From assembly GCA_946479035.1 (NCBI GenBank), contig CAMLDW010000007.1:15985-79984 (forward strand): DNA of 64,000 nucleotides. Reading direction: 5' to 3'. The stretch is from an uncultured Chthonomonadaceae bacterium (GTDB lineage: Bacteria; Armatimonadota; Fimbriimonadia; Fimbriimonadales; Fimbriimonadaceae). The first letter of the stretch is position 1. Every line of letters starts with the position of its first letter. The notes beneath the pieces were generated by a model, which saw nothing but the letters and a program-made list of their open reading frames with translations, made no database searches and was not told where the DNA came from. Of this stretch, positions 38,214 to 46,738 are shown one piece after another. The translations under genes were made by a program, and so were the position numbers.

Positions 38214-41057
38214 TTACTTGACCTGGGCGGCGAGGACTTCCTTACCCTTGAGGATCGCTTCTTCGAGCTTGGAGGGGTCTTTGCCGCCGGCGGTCGCGAA
38301 GTCAGGGCGTCCGCCGCCGCCGCCGCCGGCGACCTTGGCGACTTCGCCGACGAGCTTGCCCGCGTGCGCGCCCTTGGCCTTGGCTCCATCGCCCACTTTG
38401 CAGACGAAAGTCAGCTTTCCGTCGCTGCTGAGAGCGACGAGCGCGACGCGCGCCGGATTGCCGTCCACGAGCCGGTCGGCGACGAGCTGCGCGTCCTTCG
38501 GGTCGGCGCCGACGAGCCTTTCGACGGCGAACTCGACCGCGCCGACCATTTCCACGACGGCCTTGCTGTCGCCGCCCTGCGCGGCGAGGCGCTCGCGCTT
38601 CCTCTTTTCTTCTTTCAGCGCGTCCTGGCTTTTCTCGATCGCCTTGAGCAGGTCGCCCGGCGTCGTCTTGAGCATCGCGGCGGCCTCTTCGAGCAGTGCG
38701 CGCTGCGACTTGACCCACTCGTACGCGCCCAGGCCGGTCACGGCCTCGATGCGCCGCACGCCGCTGGCCGCGCTCGATTCGCCCGTGACCTTGAAGAGCC
38801 CTATCTCGCCGGTGTTCTGAACGTGGATGCCGCCGCAGAGCTCGCGCGAGAACGAAGGCTCCGAAGGGCGCATGCCGCCGACCTGCACGACTCGCACGCG
38901 CTCGCCGTACTTTTCACCGAAGAGCGCCATCGCGCCCATCTCGCGCGCGTCCTGGATCGCGAGGTCCTCATACACGTGCACGGGCTGCGCCTCGAGCACC
39001 TTTTCGTTCACCGTACGCTCGACGCGCTCCAGCTCTTCACGGGAAAGCGCGTGGCCGTGCGTAAAGTCGAACCGCAGCCCTTCGGGCGCGACGAGCGAGC
39101 CGGCCTGCGTGACGTGCTTGCCGAGCGCCTCGCGCAGCGCGGCGTGCAGGAGGTGGGTCGCGGTGTGGTTGCGCACGACCGCCTTGCGCCGCGCCTCGTC
39201 CACGCGCGCCTCGACTTTTGTGCCGGGGTCGAGCGAGCCTTCGACGAGGTGCACGAAGACGCCGTGCTTCTTGTGCACGTCGAGCACGCGCAGCGACTCT
39301 CCGTCCTTGATGAGAACTCCCGTGTCCGCGACCTGCCCGCCGCCCTCGGCGTAGAACGGTGACATATCCAGCGCGACGAGCGACCTGCCCTCCTCGGTCA
39401 TGCGCACGCCGAGCACGGATGCCGAGGTCCGCAATGTGTCGTAACCGACGAACGCGGTCGCGGTCTCGGTCAGCTTTTCTCCGCCCTCGACGCCGCCGTA
39501 CACGCTCTCCATGCCGGAGCCGGAGCGCGAGAGCTCCTGCGCCGCCTGCATCGCCGCGAGATACCCTTCGTAGTCGACCTTGAACCCGCCTTCTTCAGCG
39601 ATCTCCTTGGTCACTTCGAACGGAAAGCCGAACGTGTCGTAGAGGCGGAACGCCGACGCCCCGGCAAGCGTCTTCCCCCTCTTCAGTTTCGCCAACTCCT
39701 CCGAGAGGATCAGCGTGCCTTGGTCCAGAGTCCGCCGGAACTGCTCCTCTTCGCTGCGCAGGGTCTCTTTGATCACGTCGCGCCGCTCGTGGAGCTCGAA
39801 GTAGTGGTCGCCGAGCGCGCGCACGACGCCGTCGTACGCCTTGTGCAGGAACGGCTCACCGAAGCCGAGAGTGCGGACTCCTTTCAGTACAGCGCGGCGG
39901 ATCAGGCGGCGCAGGACGTAGCCGCGGCCCGTGTTGCTGGGCAGAACGCCGTCGGCGATGCAGAAGGAGGCGGCTCGCAGGTGGTCGGCGACGATGCGGA
40001 TCGCGCGGTCGGTGTTTTCGTCCTGGCCGTACTTGGTCGCCATCGAGCGAGCTTCGCCTCTTTGGTTTCCCCCTCCCCGGCCTCTGCGCGGGTCGGACTC
40101 TGCCGATGCAGTGTCCGACGCGGCAGATCCCGCGAGCACTTCGGCACGACCAGAGGCATCTTCAACTGATTTCGCGGAGGAGGGAGGTCCGGAACAGCTC
40201 TCGATCGCCTCGATGATCGGGACGAACGCGTCGGTCTCGTAGACCGACGAGAAGCCGCCCAGCACGGCGGCGGTGCGCTCGAGGCCCATGCCCGTGTCCA
40301 CCGACTGGAACGGCAGCGGGGGCATTCCGAACTTCTCGTACCCCTTGTCGGGCCGCGAGGGCTCGCGCAGCGCGCCTTGCCACTCGAACTGGATGAACAC
40401 GTCGTTCCAGATCTCGAGCCAGTGCCCCAGCGCCTCGTCGCGCATGTAGTCCTTGACCGTGTACTTGCCGCTGGGCGCGGGCGCCTTGGAGGTCCAATAG
40501 AACATCTCGGTGTTCGGCCCGCACGGGCCGGGCGGGCCGCTCGAGAAGGCGCCCGCGGGCCAGTAGTTCGTCGCCTCGCCGAGCTTGAAGATCCGCGCGT
40601 GGGGGTCGACGCCCGCCACAGAGAGGTGCGCCGCCCAGCACTCCCACGCCTCGTCGTCCTCTGCGAACACCGTGAACGAGAGCTTGTGCGGGTCGAGCGC
40701 CAGCCACTCGGAAGAGGTGAGGAACTCCCACGAGTAGGCGATCGCTTCCTTCTTGAAATAGTCGCCGAACGAGAAGTTGCCGAGCATCTCGAAGAAAGTC
40801 AGGTGGCTCGGGTTGCCGACGCTCTCGATGTCGCCAGTGCGAAGGCACTTCTGCGCGGTGATCAGGCGCTTGGAAGGCGGCGACGCCACGCCGCGGAAGT
40901 ACGGCTTGAACTGCACCATCCCCGCGCCGTTGAAGAGGAGCGACTCGTCGAGCCTTCCGGTGACGTCGTAGGGCACGAGCGACCCGGACGGGTGCTCGCT
41001 GTGGCCCTTCGTCTTGAAGAACGCGATGTACTTCTGGCGCAGTTCACGGACGTTCAT
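38214..41057 (-). CDS. alaS: Alanyl-tRNA synthetase with a 50-residue insertion
   Basis: 947 aa against about 870-890 usual. The catalytic domain has GHSEHPSGSLVPYDVTGRLDE, FNGAGMVQFKPYF, TAQKCLRTGDIESVG and SHLTFFEMLGNFSFGDYFKK. Editing domain: HTATHLLHAALREALG and RELCGGIHVQNTGEIGLF, giving the zinc ligands. The C-terminal Gly-rich domain has GGGGGGRPDFATAGGKDPSKL. Residues 291-340, between IEAIESCSG and TKYGQDENTDR, are a low-complexity Ser/Ala/Arg/Gly-rich insert at a point where other AlaS run on directly. The start at 41057 matches the family (MNVRELRQKYIAFFKTK); longer in-frame starts add non-family sequence. It charges tRNA-Ala. Confidence 0.95.
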   Translation of the reverse strand: MNVRELRQKYIAFFKTKGHSEHPSGSLVPYDVTGRLDESLLFNGAGMVQFKPYFRGVASPPSKRLITAQKCLRTGDIESVGNPSHLTFFEMLGNFSFGDYFKKEAIAYSWEFLTSSEWLALDPHKLSFTVFAEDDEAWECWAAHLSVAGVDPHARIFKLGEATNYWPAGAFSSGPPGPCGPNTEMFYWTSKAPAPSGKYTVKDYMRDEALGHWLEIWNDVFIQFEWQGALREPSRPDKGYEKFGMPPLPFQSVDTGMGLERTAAVLGGFSSVYETDAFVPIIEAIESCSGPPSSAKSVEDASGRAEVLAGSAASDTASAESDPRRGRGGGNQRGEARSMATKYGQDENTDRAIRIVADHLRAASFCIADGVLPSNTGRGYVLRRLIRRAVLKGVRTLGFGEPFLHKAYDGVVRALGDHYFELHERRDVIKETLRSEEEQFRRTLDQGTLILSEELAKLKRGKTLAGASAFRLYDTFGFPFEVTKEIAEEGGFKVDYEGYLAAMQAAQELSRSGSGMESVYGGVEGGEKLTETATAFVGYDTLRTSASVLGVRMTEEGRSLVALDMSPFYAEGGGQVADTGVLIKDGESLRVLDVHKKHGVFVHLVEGSLDPGTKVEARVDEARRKAVVRNHTATHLLHAALREALGKHVTQAGSLVAPEGLRFDFTHGHALSREELERVERTVNEKVLEAQPVHVYEDLAIQDAREMGAMALFGEKYGERVRVVQVGGMRPSEPSFSRELCGGIHVQNTGEIGLFKVTGESSAASGVRRIEAVTGLGAYEWVKSQRALLEEAAAMLKTTPGDLLKAIEKSQDALKEEKRKRERLAAQGGDSKAVVEMVGAVEFAVERLVGADPKDAQLVADRLVDGNPARVALVALSSDGKLTFVCKVGDGAKAKGAHAGKLVGEVAKVAGGGGGGRPDFATAGGKDPSKLEEAILKGKEVLAAQVK
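40038..40187 (-). repeat. 150-bp palindromic, frame-preserving insertion inside alaS
   Basis: The 50 extra codons of alaS (residues 291-340) contain nested inverted repeats: CCTCCC (40072-40077) with GGGAGG (40182-40187), CCTCTG (40081-40086) with CAGAGG (40151-40156), CGCGGG (40087-40092) with CCCGCG (40129-40134), and TCTGCCG (40099-40105) with CGGCAGA (40121-40127). The length is a multiple of three and no stop is introduced. This fits a mobile palindromic element tolerated in a surface loop, like the Rickettsia palindromic elements, though no homology to those is claimed. Confidence 0.65.
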
Positions 41058-41098
41058 CGGACTGCGAGAGGGTACCCGCGGGCATGGCCCGCGCCAGG

Positions 41099-41965
41099 CT
41101 ATCCGCGGAACGCCTTCTGCCAGGAGTCGATCGCGCCGCCCCAGAACGCGGAGACGAGCCTCTCTTCGTGGCACGCGATCTTTCTCACGACGCGCCCGAG
41201 GCTCTTGCGCGAGGCGGTGTGGACGAACAAGAAGTCTGGAGTCACGACGACGGCGAACGGCGCGTCGCGGTCCGCGACGACGTCGGTCGCGTCCGGGTGC
41301 GCCTGCGTCACCGTGCGCCAATCGATCTCGCCGCGGTCGGACGGAGGGTTCATGGTCGGCGGCTTTGCGGGCACGGCGAACTCCAGGCGGTCAGTCGGCG
41401 AGGCGAACGCGTTCACGAACAGCCATTTGCCGGAATCGCGCACGTAACCCCAGTCGTCGACGCTCGGCGAGCCGGGCAGACTGAGCAAGCGCGCTGCGCT
41501 CGCGTTCTTCAGGCCCTCGGCGGCCGCCTGCCCGTACCGCGCCTTGTCGCTTTCGTTGAGGTCTTGCGTCAGAGGTACGGTGGAGCCGTCTGCGGCGTAC
41601 GCGCGCCGATAGAGGTGTGAGTACGGAGCCTCGCCCGGCTGCGCGGCGTCGAACTCGATCCCGATGTAGGGCTGCGCGACCCACGAGACCCTAAACTTCC
41701 CTTCGAGCGGCGAGAGACTGCCTTCGTACTCGAGCCCCTCTTTCGTTGTGCGGAACCGGTTGACGCCGAGCTTGGCCGGCCGCAGCAGAAGGCCCTGCTT
41801 GACGTCGCTGACGTACGCCACTCCGCGCGTGGCGACGAGAACGGTCCTCAGACCGCCTTCGGGGTCGCGCAGGCCGATCAGCACGCCTTCGTCGATCGAA
41901 GACGCTTGTTGGACGAAGAGCGCTGCTAGCAGGGCGATCACGGCGTGCTCCACAGTCTGACGCAC
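41099..41965 (-). CDS. Secreted hypothetical protein
   Basis: 288 aa with a signal-peptide-like N-terminus (MRQTVEHAVIALLAALFVQQ). The body is beta-rich (LIGLRDPEGGLRTVLVATRG; FRVSWVAQPYIGIEFDAAQP) with no motif I recognise and no cysteines in the mature part except one near the C-terminus (KIACHEE). It stops 41 bp before the alaS start, same strand, so it may head the alaS transcript. It is divergent from the DUF6614-like gene by 37 bp. Confidence 0.65.
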   Translation of the reverse strand: MRQTVEHAVIALLAALFVQQASSIDEGVLIGLRDPEGGLRTVLVATRGVAYVSDVKQGLLLRPAKLGVNRFRTTKEGLEYEGSLSPLEGKFRVSWVAQPYIGIEFDAAQPGEAPYSHLYRRAYAADGSTVPLTQDLNESDKARYGQAAAEGLKNASAARLLSLPGSPSVDDWGYVRDSGKWLFVNAFASPTDRLEFAVPAKPPTMNPPSDRGEIDWRTVTQAHPDATDVVADRDAPFAVVVTPDFLFVHTASRKSLGRVVRKIACHEERLVSAFWGGAIDSWQKAFRG

Positions 41966-42002
41966 TGGCGCGGGCCGCAGGTACGCTCGGGCCCTAGCCG
42001 CG

Positions 42003-42338
42003 ATGGACTATTACGACATCTGGGTGAACCTCAAGCCGGGCACGAACGACATGGAGTTCGTCAAGAGCGTGCGCGCTTACCTCGACCACATCGTCGCCTC
42101 CGGCAGCATGAACGGGTACAGGGTTCGGCGGCGCAAGTTCGGGTTCGGGCCGGACGGGCTGGGCGAGTTCAGCATCACTTTGAGCTTTGAGAGCCTGGCC
42201 AAGCTCGACCAGGCCTTTGCGGACATCGCGCGGCGGACCGGGGTGGTCGAGGACCTGCACCGCGCGGTCTACAGCAAGGTGACCGACTTCAAGGCCGCGC
42301 TCTACCGGGACTACCCCGACTCGGTCCGGGACGCGTGA
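42003..42338 (+). CDS. DUF6614-type small protein
   Basis: 111 aa. The sequence DYYDIWVNLKPGTNDMEFVK, MNGYRVRRRKFGFGPDGLGE and RAVYSKVTDFKAALYRDYPD matches what I recall of the DUF6614 family: a compact alpha-beta protein with an RRRKFGFGP core. The family function is unknown. Its stop overlaps the GTG start of the FAD oxidoreductase (GTGA), implying co-translation. Confidence 0.7.
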   Translation: MDYYDIWVNLKPGTNDMEFVKSVRAYLDHIVASGSMNGYRVRRRKFGFGPDGLGEFSITLSFESLAKLDQAFADIARRTGVVEDLHRAVYSKVTDFKAALYRDYPDSVRDA

Positions 42339-43900
42339 AAGAGCCCGACCTGCTGATCGTGGGTGGCGGGACCGGGGGGTGCGCCGCGGCGCTCGCCGCG
42401 TGTTCCTTGGGCCTGCGCGTGGTGATGACGGAGCCGACCGAGTGGATCGGAGGGCAGCTGACGTCGCAGTGCGTCCCGCCGGACGAGAACCCTTGGATCG
42501 AGGAGCGCGGGGGCAGTTCGCTCAGTTACGCGCGCTTTCGCGACGGCGTTCGGGCGCAGTATCGTGGGCACGAGTCCTTGACACTGGCCGCACGGAACGA
42601 CGCGCAATTGAACCCCGGTGGAGGATGGGTGAGCAAGCTGTGCCACACGCCGAACATTGCGCACCGCGTCCTGCGCGGGATGCTGCAGACGTTTGTGGAT
42701 GACGGCTCGTTAGATGTTCGTCTCCGCTGGCGCGTTGTCTCAGCGCACGTCACAGGTGACCGAGTGACCGCGGTCGAGTTTAGCGACGCACACAAAAAGA
42801 CGCAGACGATCCAATCGAAGTTCTTCCTTGACGCGACGGAGACCGGCGATCTGCTGCCGATGACGGGAACGGAATACGTGGTCGGTGCAGAGAGCAAGCG
42901 CGACACCGGCGAGCCGCACGCGGTGGAGGGCGATCCGGAGCCGGACAACGTGCAGGGACTGACGTGGTGCGCGATCGTCGGATACGACCCGGGCGGAGAC
43001 CACACGATCGAAAAGCCGGCGCAGTACGACTTCTGGCGCCGCTATGAGCCCGAGGGATGGCCGTGCGAGCTGCTTAGTTTCAAGATGCTGCACGTGCAGC
43101 GCGGCGAATTGATCGACTTTCCGCTCTTCGGCAACAACGGCTTCAACCTCTTTACGTACCGCCAGATCGTCGACGGCACGAAGCACACCGACGGGCGCGA
43201 GGACGCGACGGTGATGAACTGGCCGATGAACGACTACTACGTCGGCTCGATCCTAGACCAGCCTGAGGAGCGCGTCGCCGAGCACCTGGAGGCCGCGCGG
43301 CAGCTCACGCTTTCGATGCTCTACTGGTTGCAGACTGAGGCGCCGCGCCACGACGGGGGCACCGGCTACCCGGAGCTGAGGCTGCGCCCCGATCTGGCGG
43401 GCACTGCCGACGGGCTGGCAATGGCCCCTTACATTAGGGAGTCGAGGCGGATACGTGCAAGTTTTACGCTGTGCGAGCAGCACGTATCGGCTGAGTGCAA
43501 CCCGGGCCTGGATCGGGCGCCTAGCTTTGAGGACAGCGTCGGAACCGGCGCCTACCGGATCGACCTGCACCCTTCGACCAACGGCCGGGGGACCGTAGAC
43601 CTCTCGTCCCTGCCGTTCGAGATCCCGCTGGGCGCGCTCGTGCCTTTGCGGGCCCAGAACCTGGTGCCCGCCTGCAAAAACATCGGCACGACGCACATCA
43701 CGAACGGCTGTTATCGCCTCCACCCGGTCGAGTGGAACATCGGCGAGGCGGCGGCGTGCCTGGCCGCGCACTGTCTTCGCAGTGGCTTCACCCCGCAACA
43801 GGTCTGTGGAGACCGCGATGGCGTTCGTGAGGTGCAACGGCTGCTCGAGCAGCAGGGCGTGCCGCTCACGTGGGGCGAGCTTCCCATGCGCGCGCTCTGA
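42335..43900 (+). CDS. FAD-dependent oxidoreductase
   Basis: 521 aa, GTG start. The N-terminal dinucleotide-binding motif LLIVGGGTGGCAAALAAC is followed by TEPTEWIGGQLTSQCVPPDE, the pattern of FAD-dependent oxidoreductases of the type common in Planctomycetes and Armatimonadota. The C-terminal FAD-closing segment is PACKNIGTTHITNGCYRLHP and VEWNIGEAAACLAAHCL. The substrate is unknown; some relatives occur near sugar catabolism genes. The stop TGA abuts the convergent lpxC stop (TGA then TCA) with no gap. Confidence 0.85.
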   Translation: MKEPDLLIVGGGTGGCAAALAACSLGLRVVMTEPTEWIGGQLTSQCVPPDENPWIEERGGSSLSYARFRDGVRAQYRGHESLTLAARNDAQLNPGGGWVSKLCHTPNIAHRVLRGMLQTFVDDGSLDVRLRWRVVSAHVTGDRVTAVEFSDAHKKTQTIQSKFFLDATETGDLLPMTGTEYVVGAESKRDTGEPHAVEGDPEPDNVQGLTWCAIVGYDPGGDHTIEKPAQYDFWRRYEPEGWPCELLSFKMLHVQRGELIDFPLFGNNGFNLFTYRQIVDGTKHTDGREDATVMNWPMNDYYVGSILDQPEERVAEHLEAARQLTLSMLYWLQTEAPRHDGGTGYPELRLRPDLAGTADGLAMAPYIRESRRIRASFTLCEQHVSAECNPGLDRAPSFEDSVGTGAYRIDLHPSTNGRGTVDLSSLPFEIPLGALVPLRAQNLVPACKNIGTTHITNGCYRLHPVEWNIGEAAACLAAHCLRSGFTPQQVCGDRDGVREVQRLLEQQGVPLTWGELPMRAL

Positions 43901-44707
43901 TCAAGCGAACGAGACGTGCTCTCGCAGTTTCACTGCGGCGGCGACGTTCGTGCGGTGGCCGCTGCGCTGCGCGACGACGCGCAGTAGCGTCGGGGGAACG
44001 CCGGCGAGGTAGACGTCACCGATCAGGTCGAGCAGCTTGTGCCGCGCCGGTTCGTCTTCGAACAGCACTTTGTTCTCATACCCTGCCTTGCCGATGACGA
44101 ACGCGGTCGTCTCGTCGAGCCCTTTGCCAAGGCCCGCCGCTCGCACCATCTCCATCTCTTCGGCGAGCGCGAACGTCCTCGCGCGCGAGACCTCGTCCAC
44201 GAACGATGAGCGCGCGAAGGAAAACTCAAAGGGCTGCGACCCGGGCCACCGCTCTCCAAGCTCGTACTCGTAGCGCCACAGGCCGTCTCCTGCAGAGACC
44301 GCGATCTTCACGTCGCCTTCGACATGGTAGACGCGCGCGAACGGGCCGTGGACCTCGCGATCGCCGATCGTGGTCAGGCCCGTTTGCAAGATGTGGTCGC
44401 AATACTCGCGCGCGGCGCCGTCCATCGCGGGCATCTCCTCGCCGTCAACCTCGACCTCCGCGTCGGTCACTCCGAGCCCGGCGAACGCGGCCATCAGGTG
44501 CTCGACCGTCGAGACCTCGCCGAGGCGCGTGCAGCGCGAGGTGTCGGTCACGTTCTCCGGCGTCGCGGCCCAGCGCGACCCTCCGCGTCGAAACCAGAGC
44601 CCCTTTTCCGACGGGTGCACGAAGGCCCTCACGGGAAGCCCCGAGTGGAGACCTCTCCCTTCAAAGACGGCCTCCTGAGTCAAGGTCTTGCGCAAGAACC
44701 TACTCAT
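43901..44707 (-). CDS. lpxC: UDP-3-O-acyl-N-acetylglucosamine deacetylase
   Basis: 268 aa, a little short for LpxC (about 300). Motifs: LTQEAVFEGRGLHSGLPVRA, STVEHLMAAFAGLGVTDAEV with a zinc-ligand His, DGEEMPAMDGAAREYCDHI, PARHKLLDLIGDVYLAG with further zinc ligands, and SGHRTNVAAAVKL with the catalytic His. It carries out the committed step of lipid A synthesis, so the cell makes lipid A-type outer-membrane lipid. It overlaps lpxD by 8 nt. In many phyla LpxC is fused to FabZ; here it is a stand-alone enzyme. Confidence 0.93.
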   Translation of the reverse strand: MSRFLRKTLTQEAVFEGRGLHSGLPVRAFVHPSEKGLWFRRGGSRWAATPENVTDTSRCTRLGEVSTVEHLMAAFAGLGVTDAEVEVDGEEMPAMDGAAREYCDHILQTGLTTIGDREVHGPFARVYHVEGDVKIAVSAGDGLWRYEYELGERWPGSQPFEFSFARSSFVDEVSRARTFALAEEMEMVRAAGLGKGLDETTAFVIGKAGYENKVLFEDEPARHKLLDLIGDVYLAGVPPTLLRVVAQRSGHRTNVAAAVKLREHVSFA

Positions 44708-45740
44708 TCCGCCGCAGGGCCTCGACCTCTTCCTCGAGCTGTTTGATGCGCTTAAAGACCTCCGGAAGGCGCGCTTGCAGTGCCATGAGGCGCAGGGCGG
44801 AGCTCAATGGTAAGGGCGGCAGGCCGAGGTATTGCCCAGCATCGACGATGTCCTGGAAAACTCCGCTCCGACCGCCGATCACCACATCGTCTGTGATCGT
44901 GACGTGGTCCGAGACGGCCACGTGACCGCCGAGCGCAGCGCGGTCCCCGACGATAGAGCTTCCTCCGATTCCTACGAGCGCCGCGAGGACGCTGTCCGCG
45001 CCCACCGCGACGTTGTGACCGATCTGAACGAGGTTGTCGAGCTTCGTGCCGCTGCCGACGCGCGTGTCGCCGCACGTCGCGCGGTCGACGCAAGAGTTGG
45101 CGCCGATCTCGACTTCGTCGCCGATCACCACGCCGCCGACCTGCGGCACCTTCTGCTGGCGCTCTCCGTCCCACGCAAAACCAAACCCGTCTGCGCCCAG
45201 CACCGCGCCGGAGTGCACCACGCAGCGCGCACCGAGCACGACGTCCTGGTACAACACCGCGTGCGGGAACACGACGCACCCTTCGCCCAAGCGGCAGTTC
45301 TCTCCGACATAGGCGAACGGGTACACGCGGCAACCGGCGGAGACCACCGCGTCTTTTTCCACGACGGCGTACGCGCCGACGGAGGCAGACGGATCTACTC
45401 TCGCCAGCGGCGACACGATCGCGCTCGGGTGGACTCCGGGCGGCAAGGGCAAGGGCCGCACCATCTGCGCGAGCAAGAGGCCGAACGCTGCGCGCGGGGA
45501 GTCGACGCAAACTACGGGCTTTTCGATCGCGCCCGTACCCTTACCGACGATCAGCGCACCGACTCCCGACGAGACACATCGCGCGAGGTACTTTTCGTTC
45601 TCTGCGAACGTGATCCCTTGCGGATCGTCCGACCCCGCCGGAACCGCGCGCAGCACGACGAAGTCGGCAGGGCCGCGCAGCTCGCCACCGACGAGCGAGG
45701 CGACCTGCCCTAGGGTCCAACCTTGTACTTGAGTCTCCAT
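44700..45740 (-). CDS. lpxD: UDP-3-O-acylglucosamine N-acyltransferase
   Basis: 346 aa. The N-terminal uridine-binding domain has GITFAENEKYLARCVSSG. The left-handed beta-helix hexapeptide repeats run from about 100 to 310 (VHPSAIVSPLARVDPSASVG; AVLGADGFGFAWDGERQQKV; SCVDRATCGDTRVGSGTKLD; VQIGHNVAVGADSVLAALVG), with the conserved catalytic His in QIGHNV. The C-terminal coiled coil is KRIKQLEEEVEALRRNE. It adds the N-linked acyl chain in lipid A synthesis. The ATG at 45740 lies 31 nt inside the preceding lipoprotein gene. Confidence 0.95.
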   Translation of the reverse strand: METQVQGWTLGQVASLVGGELRGPADFVVLRAVPAGSDDPQGITFAENEKYLARCVSSGVGALIVGKGTGAIEKPVVCVDSPRAAFGLLLAQMVRPLPLPPGVHPSAIVSPLARVDPSASVGAYAVVEKDAVVSAGCRVYPFAYVGENCRLGEGCVVFPHAVLYQDVVLGARCVVHSGAVLGADGFGFAWDGERQQKVPQVGGVVIGDEVEIGANSCVDRATCGDTRVGSGTKLDNLVQIGHNVAVGADSVLAALVGIGGSSIVGDRAALGGHVAVSDHVTITDDVVIGGRSGVFQDIVDAGQYLGLPPLPLSSALRLMALQARLPEVFKRIKQLEEEVEALRRNE

Positions 45741-46738
45741 TCGACAAACTGCTGCGTCACGTTCCGCCCCTTGCGCGGGTCTGTCGTCAGCCGGTAGCCA
45801 TAGGCTTTGAGGAAGACCTGGAGCTGGGCCTGGACGTCGGAGCGCGTCTCGCCCGGCGCGGCGCCTTGGCCGCTGGGCGGGACGGACACAGGCCCGGAGT
45901 TTACTGTCGAAGAGGCCCCCGGCACGGGCGCGAGCTTCGCCTCGGGGTCGAGAGCGGTGTGCTCCAGCACCGCCAGAGCGTTCGCGGCGACCGCCTCAGA
46001 CTCCCTCCTGGCCCTTTCTACCGCATCCAGGCGCATCGCCGTGCCCGTCGCGGCGATCTCCCCGAGGCGCTGGGCCTTGCGCCTTTCTATCTCGGTCATG
46101 CGCGAGGAGACTTCGGCGTCGTAGGCCTTGTCGAGCGCCTCGAGATGTGCGCGGACCGCTTTGGCGGCCTCAAACCTCTTCGTGGCGGCCAGGTTCTCCG
46201 GCAGCGGCACCTTGACGGAGTTCGGGTCAGGGTCTGGGAAGCCGACCAGCTTCACGAGGGCGTAGCGCAGCGGCTCCTCCTTCTCGGCGTGGGCCACAAA
46301 GAGGTCGTGCAGCTCTGCGAGCGCCGAGTCCACCCACTGCGCGTATGAAGCCTTGAGCGCCGTCTGCTCGGTCTGCTCGTAGAGCTTGGCCTCTTCGAGG
46401 TATGCCAGCTTCAGCCTCTCCAGCACCGACTGCGCGGCCTGCTCCTGCGCCTTTTTGTAGACGTCGAGCGCCTCTTGGGCGCGCCGCTCGGCCGAACCGA
46501 TCATCAGGTCCTGCCCTGAGAGGTCTGGGATGCTCTGTTGGATCGAGTAGCCGTCCGCGCGGAACGAGCCGTCCGCCTGCGGGCGCGCGCCCTGCATCAG
46601 TTTGACCGAGCCAACGTCCACATAGACAAGTTCGGGGCCGGGAGAACACCCCCAGGCCCCGGAAAGGACAGCCAGCGCGAGGACCGCGCTACTTTTCCGC
46701 TTCCTTGATCGCGTCCGCCGTGATGTCGTTTGCTGCAT
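45710..46738 (-). CDS. Coiled-coil lipoprotein, Skp-like context
   Basis: 342 aa. A basic n-region (MQQTTSRRTRSRKRKS) is followed by a hydrophobic core AVLALAVLSGAWGC, which ends in a plausible though atypical lipobox (Trp at -2). The mature part begins SPGPELVYVDVGSVKLM, similar in form to the first strand of Skp (YVDLQKV type), and continues with long helices (ERRAQEALDVYKKAQEQAAQ; MTEIERRKAQRLGEIAATGT). The C-terminus is Pro/Ser-rich then compact. It may be a lipidated relative of the OmpH/Skp gene it overlaps by 50 nt. The start at 46738 is uncertain. Confidence 0.6.
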   Translation of the reverse strand: MQQTTSRRTRSRKRKSSAVLALAVLSGAWGCSPGPELVYVDVGSVKLMQGARPQADGSFRADGYSIQQSIPDLSGQDLMIGSAERRAQEALDVYKKAQEQAAQSVLERLKLAYLEEAKLYEQTEQTALKASYAQWVDSALAELHDLFVAHAEKEEPLRYALVKLVGFPDPDPNSVKVPLPENLAATKRFEAAKAVRAHLEALDKAYDAEVSSRMTEIERRKAQRLGEIAATGTAMRLDAVERARRESEAVAANALAVLEHTALDPEAKLAPVPGASSTVNSGPVSVPPSGQGAAPGETRSDVQAQLQVFLKAYGYRLTTDPRKGRNVTQQFVEWRLKYKVGP

